From NCBI GenBank assembly GCA_902760645.1, contig CACWHC010000005.1:1-64000 (forward strand): 64,000 nt of DNA. Reading direction: 5' to 3'. Of the stretch, positions 61,040-64,000 are shown one piece after another. Below the pieces are notes generated by a model that was given only the letters and a program-made list of their open reading frames with translations, did not search any database and had not been told where the DNA came from. Both the position numbers and the translations under genes were made by a program. The stretch is from an uncultured bacterium (GTDB lineage Bacteria; Cyanobacteriota; Vampirovibrionia; Gastranaerophilales; Gastranaerophilaceae). Every line of letters begins with the position of its first letter. Position 1 is the first letter of the stretch.

Positions 61040-64000
61040 GTGGTAGATTATTCTGATTTTTCGCTGGGCAAGAAGAAAGATAATATAAAAATAAATATTG
61101 ATGATATAAAAGGCGGTATCAAATCTGATGCAATCGAAAAAGATTTGTACAGTATATTTAAAGATGCCGTTAATACTGATAATAATAATATTCTTGACAG
61201 AGAGGAAACAGATAACTTTATTACAGAAATTAAAACTTTTGCAAAAGATAATAATTTTTCTTTAAATGAAGCTGCCAAATATCTAAAAGCAAAAAATTTG
61301 CAAAATATAAACCCTGAAAAACTTTTTCAATTCATACAAAACTTATCGCAAGCAAGTGAAAATATTGAAGAGTCTTCTGTAATTACAAATGCCGATGGAA
61401 AGAAAACATTTTTTATAAAATATAAAGACACTTCAGAAGAAACAATTTATCCTGATAATACCTCTAAACTCGCATACAACGGGTTAAAAAACGAAAAAAT
61501 TACAATAAATAAAAACTCTGCCGGAGAAAAAATCTCGGAAATTATTGTATATGAGGACAAATCAAAGCGTTCAACAAGTTTTGAAAATAATTTACCAAAA
61601 GAAGAAACCTTTGAAAAGGACGGAGTTATTACTACAACTACGTTTGAAGGTGGCAGCCCAAAAAACAGGACAATTAAATCGGGCGAAACCGTACAAACCT
61701 TTAAATACATAAACGGACAGGAAAAATTAACTTATTCCAAAAAATTTGAGGATAAAAAGTGGATTGAAGAAACAAATACTTATAATGAAGAAGGTAAAAT
61801 TACAAAATCTATAGTATCAGCAAAACGCCCAAATTCAGACAGATCAGATACGACAACAACAAACTATAAATACCACGATAATGGGCAAATTTCAGAAATT
61901 TCATCCGAAAAAGTAAAAACCGATAAAAATGGCTTCACAAAAGAAATTCTTACCAAAACTTTTGATGATTCCGGGAAAAGACTTAAATTAACAACAAATT
62001 ACGAGGCTAAATATGATTATGAATATTCTCATTCAGATGAAATGAATTATGACCAAAATGGGAATATTGTTGGTTACGTTCCGCAGAATGCAACTTTAAA
62101 CAGTATCTTGAAAGATTTAGGTATAGAAAAAGATTCTCAAATTTATGAAAAATTTATTGAATTAAACAAAGATAACATAAAATCTTTCAATAAAGGTAAA
62201 GTACAGGGATTTGACGTGGGTGCAAAAATAATTATCCCCGGTGAAGTTGAAGAAAAGGCTTTAAGGTATACTAAAATAAATCCGAAAAATGAGAAAGAAA
62301 ATTATAACAGAGAAAATCTCGGGCATGCCGATGTTCAGGCTGTTCCAACAGGTTCAATAACAGTTGAAAAGGATACAACGTGGTGGGAGCTTGCAAGACA
62401 AAACCTTATTGATTTAGGAAATAATAATCCGACAAAAGCTCAAATTGCAGAGAACATGAATCTTCTTGTCACCCTCAATAATGCAATATGGAATATTAAT
62501 GACCCTGTCAAAAAAGGTCACTCCGTAACAGTACCTGCAAAAGAATCAGCAAACAAACCTGATTATTTAAAACTGAGTTACTACAGACTTGAAAACCTTA
62601 AAAAGAATTATCCGTCCGATAAATATCGTATAGAGCGTGTTCGAACAAATCCAGAAACAAATGACTGGGGAGGAGAAAACGCTCCAATATGGGCATACCA
62701 CGTCTACGACAAGTCAACCGGTAAAAAAATTCTTTCCGTATTTCCAAAAGATGAAAATTTATTGAATGAAATAAAAGTTCAACATTACAATAACGGATAT
62801 TTAACTAAAGAACTGGATTTTGATTATGAAGGAAATATAACCGAAACACTATATTCAGACAAACGTAATACTTTTAACTCATACGATAAACAGGGTGTTC
62901 TTACCAAAACTGAATACACTGAAGGAAATAAACACGTCACAATAAAAAATCCAAAAAGTCCAAATAAAGGAATTCAAATCGAACAAAACGGTAAATTTGA
63001 ATCATATAAATATAAAAACGGAAAACTCTACTCAAAAACCGTACCAAACAAAGAAATCCGATATAATAAACAAGGCAAACCCGAATTTACAATAAACTGG
63101 AAAAACGGATACAAAAACGTTACGGTTGATTACCCTAAAGTAAATGAATTTTATAAGAATTTACAGCAAGGTAATTCTGAGACACTAAAAGAAATCGTTA
63201 AAAATATTGATAAAGATAATTGTAAATACCTGTTCCTCGCATACTCAAATAAATTCGGTAAAGATTTACTTAAAGATATAGAATCCTCAAAGCTGGATAA
63301 TACAACAAAAGAAGAACTTATTAAGCATTTCCGTAATTTAATTAATGAAGAAAATAAAATTACGGTTAAGCAGCGTCAATCTCAGGTTTCAAATAACGGA
63401 TTTAAGGGTGATCCGTATTCCGTAAAATTGGACGGCGAAATACTAACGGTTAGAAACAAAAAAACGGGTAAAGTTTCTAAAATCGATTTCACAAAAATGC
63501 TTGCAGACTGCAATTCATGGGAATATGCAAGATTAAAAAAACTCATAACAGAAAATATTCCCGGAGAAGTTCTTGAAGATATGAGCATTGAACTTACGAA
63601 AGTCACGGTTGCATCAGATATGAATTTACTTAAAGATAATCCCGATTTTGAGGCATCGGGAGTTTACCATCCTAAAGATGACAGTATATGTCTGACTGCA
63701 CTTGAAATATATTCAATTAGTGCCGAAGATTTTGTTACAGAAGATATCATAGTTAAAGCATTCGTTGATACAATTGTTCATGAAACAGGACATGCCCTTG
63801 ACTGGAATGGTTACTTAAATAACAGCCCGTCTTCTAAAGGTAAATTTAAAGCAGTTTTTGAAAAAGAACTTGAAAATTACAAAAAATCCGGGAAAGAACA
63901 GTTTGAATATAAACAAGGATTTAAAGAAACAACAGAATTTAAAGACGGCAATCTTGACTCAAATACAAGTTATGCAACCGCAAACGCTCACGAAATGTTT
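61040..64000 (+). CDS. Giant multidomain protein with LysM-like and zinc metalloprotease domains, 5' part
   Basis: At least 987 residues from GTG 61040 (AGGAG, 7 nt upstream); no stop before the window end, so partial. No signal peptide. An EF-hand-like stretch (TDNNNILDREE, about residues 48-58) is followed by repeated beta units of the YDxxGxL type (about 130-350 and 570-700), two LysM-like segments (about 350-400 and 440-500; ITVEKDTTWWELARQN...VKKGHSVTVPA) and a C-terminal gluzincin-type site: HETGH (His914-His918) with Glu985 in YATANAHEMF as probable third ligand, a spacing like anthrax lethal-factor C-terminal proteases. It may be exported by a route without an N-terminal signal. Lys/Asn-rich composition fits the host genome. 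Confidence 0.75.
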   Translation, partial: MVDYSDFSLGKKKDNIKINIDDIKGGIKSDAIEKDLYSIFKDAVNTDNNNILDREETDNFITEIKTFAKDNNFSLNEAAKYLKAKNLQNINPEKLFQFIQNLSQASENIEESSVITNADGKKTFFIKYKDTSEETIYPDNTSKLAYNGLKNEKITINKNSAGEKISEIIVYEDKSKRSTSFENNLPKEETFEKDGVITTTTFEGGSPKNRTIKSGETVQTFKYINGQEKLTYSKKFEDKKWIEETNTYNEEGKITKSIVSAKRPNSDRSDTTTTNYKYHDNGQISEISSEKVKTDKNGFTKEILTKTFDDSGKRLKLTTNYEAKYDYEYSHSDEMNYDQNGNIVGYVPQNATLNSILKDLGIEKDSQIYEKFIELNKDNIKSFNKGKVQGFDVGAKIIIPGEVEEKALRYTKINPKNEKENYNRENLGHADVQAVPTGSITVEKDTTWWELARQNLIDLGNNNPTKAQIAENMNLLVTLNNAIWNINDPVKKGHSVTVPAKESANKPDYLKLSYYRLENLKKNYPSDKYRIERVRTNPETNDWGGENAPIWAYHVYDKSTGKKILSVFPKDENLLNEIKVQHYNNGYLTKELDFDYEGNITETLYSDKRNTFNSYDKQGVLTKTEYTEGNKHVTIKNPKSPNKGIQIEQNGKFESYKYKNGKLYSKTVPNKEIRYNKQGKPEFTINWKNGYKNVTVDYPKVNEFYKNLQQGNSETLKEIVKNIDKDNCKYLFLAYSNKFGKDLLKDIESSKLDNTTKEELIKHFRNLINEENKITVKQRQSQVSNNGFKGDPYSVKLDGEILTVRNKKTGKVSKIDFTKMLADCNSWEYARLKKLITENIPGEVLEDMSIELTKVTVASDMNLLKDNPDFEASGVYHPKDDSICLTALEIYSISAEDFVTEDIIVKAFVDTIVHETGHALDWNGYLNNSPSSKGKFKAVFEKELENYKKSGKEQFEYKQGFKETTEFKDGNLDSNTSYATANAHEMF

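Noticed and set aside
61048-63606. Minus-strand open frames of 74-87 codons at the right end
   Set aside because: All lie antisense to the intact 987-codon plus-strand frame beginning at 61040.
1-64000. tRNA or rRNA genes
   Set aside because: No cloverleaf with a T-arm GGTTCGAATC-type core and no rRNA stretch was found by eye; a covariance-model scan would be decisive.

Overview
The window is AT-rich and gene-dense, from an anaerobic bacterium with a Gram-negative envelope (LptC/LptA-like LPS export proteins, an RND tripartite pump with a TolC partner, periplasmic and outer-membrane type signals). The most telling lineage mark is a family of prepilin-like proteins sharing the block FTLAEVLITLGIIGVV, which is characteristic of gut Gastranaerophilales/Vampirovibrionia ('Melainabacteria'), the non-photosynthetic sister group of Cyanobacteria. 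That placement is an inference from protein signatures; no rRNA gene is present, and no tRNA gene was recognised.

Layout. 0-4 kb: a decayed prepilin tail, then a minus-strand operon of a PAS-containing sensory-type [FeFe]-hydrogenase, a SpoIIE-type phosphatase and a thioredoxin-like ferredoxin, followed by rpmB. 4-16 kb: two prepilin-like genes flank ftsH-acsD-acsC (AcsC/AcsD are the two corrinoid iron-sulfur protein subunits of the Wood-Ljungdahl pathway) and a MFP-RND-TolC efflux operon. 16-22 kb: B12-dependent ribonucleotide reductase, a UbiA/DPPR-synthase-like gene coupled to a GT-C-like membrane protein, a frameshifted small gene and a third prepilin-like gene. 22-33 kb: a plus-strand run of symporter-ileS, then lptC-lptA-TPR-dprA-topA. 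33-43 kb: rarA, a compact locus that looks like a type I toxin-antitoxin module, an orphan solute-binding protein, a TPR protein, lepA, a WecA/TagO-like transferase, glyA and a TIGR02757 protein. 43-52 kb: Cys-rich small protein, hpf, GT2, hydF, lipM-like, two tandem paralogous secreted proteins, a TPR protein, a phosphopantetheinyl-transferase/LipA fusion, repeats, and a fourth prepilin. 52-64 kb: gyrA, a divergent XRE regulator pair with phased operators, adk-map and two unknowns, aroE, fabF/acpP, and the first 987 codons of a giant zinc-metalloprotease-like protein running off the right edge.

Most interesting signals. (1) Three prepilin-like genes carry a 10-11 G homopolymer between their ribosome-binding-site-linked start and the prepilin signal. 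In all three, exactly 10 Gs would put the start in frame. One copy has 10 (ON) and two have 11 (OFF). Each has the same extended -10 promoter and an 8-nt Shine-Dalgarno spacing. This looks like a coordinated phase-variable surface or pilus module. (2) A candidate type I toxin-antitoxin locus at 34.05-34.29 kb. (3) CFeSP subunits without CO dehydrogenase/acetyl-CoA synthase in view. (4) A PPTase-LipA fusion. (5) Many apparently leaderless promoters, mostly with extended -10 elements.

Metabolic links: HydF plus a hydrogenase indicate an H-cluster. LipM-like plus LipA give endogenous lipoate assembly. AcsC/D and NrdJ both imply a corrinoid supply. AcpP, FabF and the PPTase domain serve fatty-acid synthesis.
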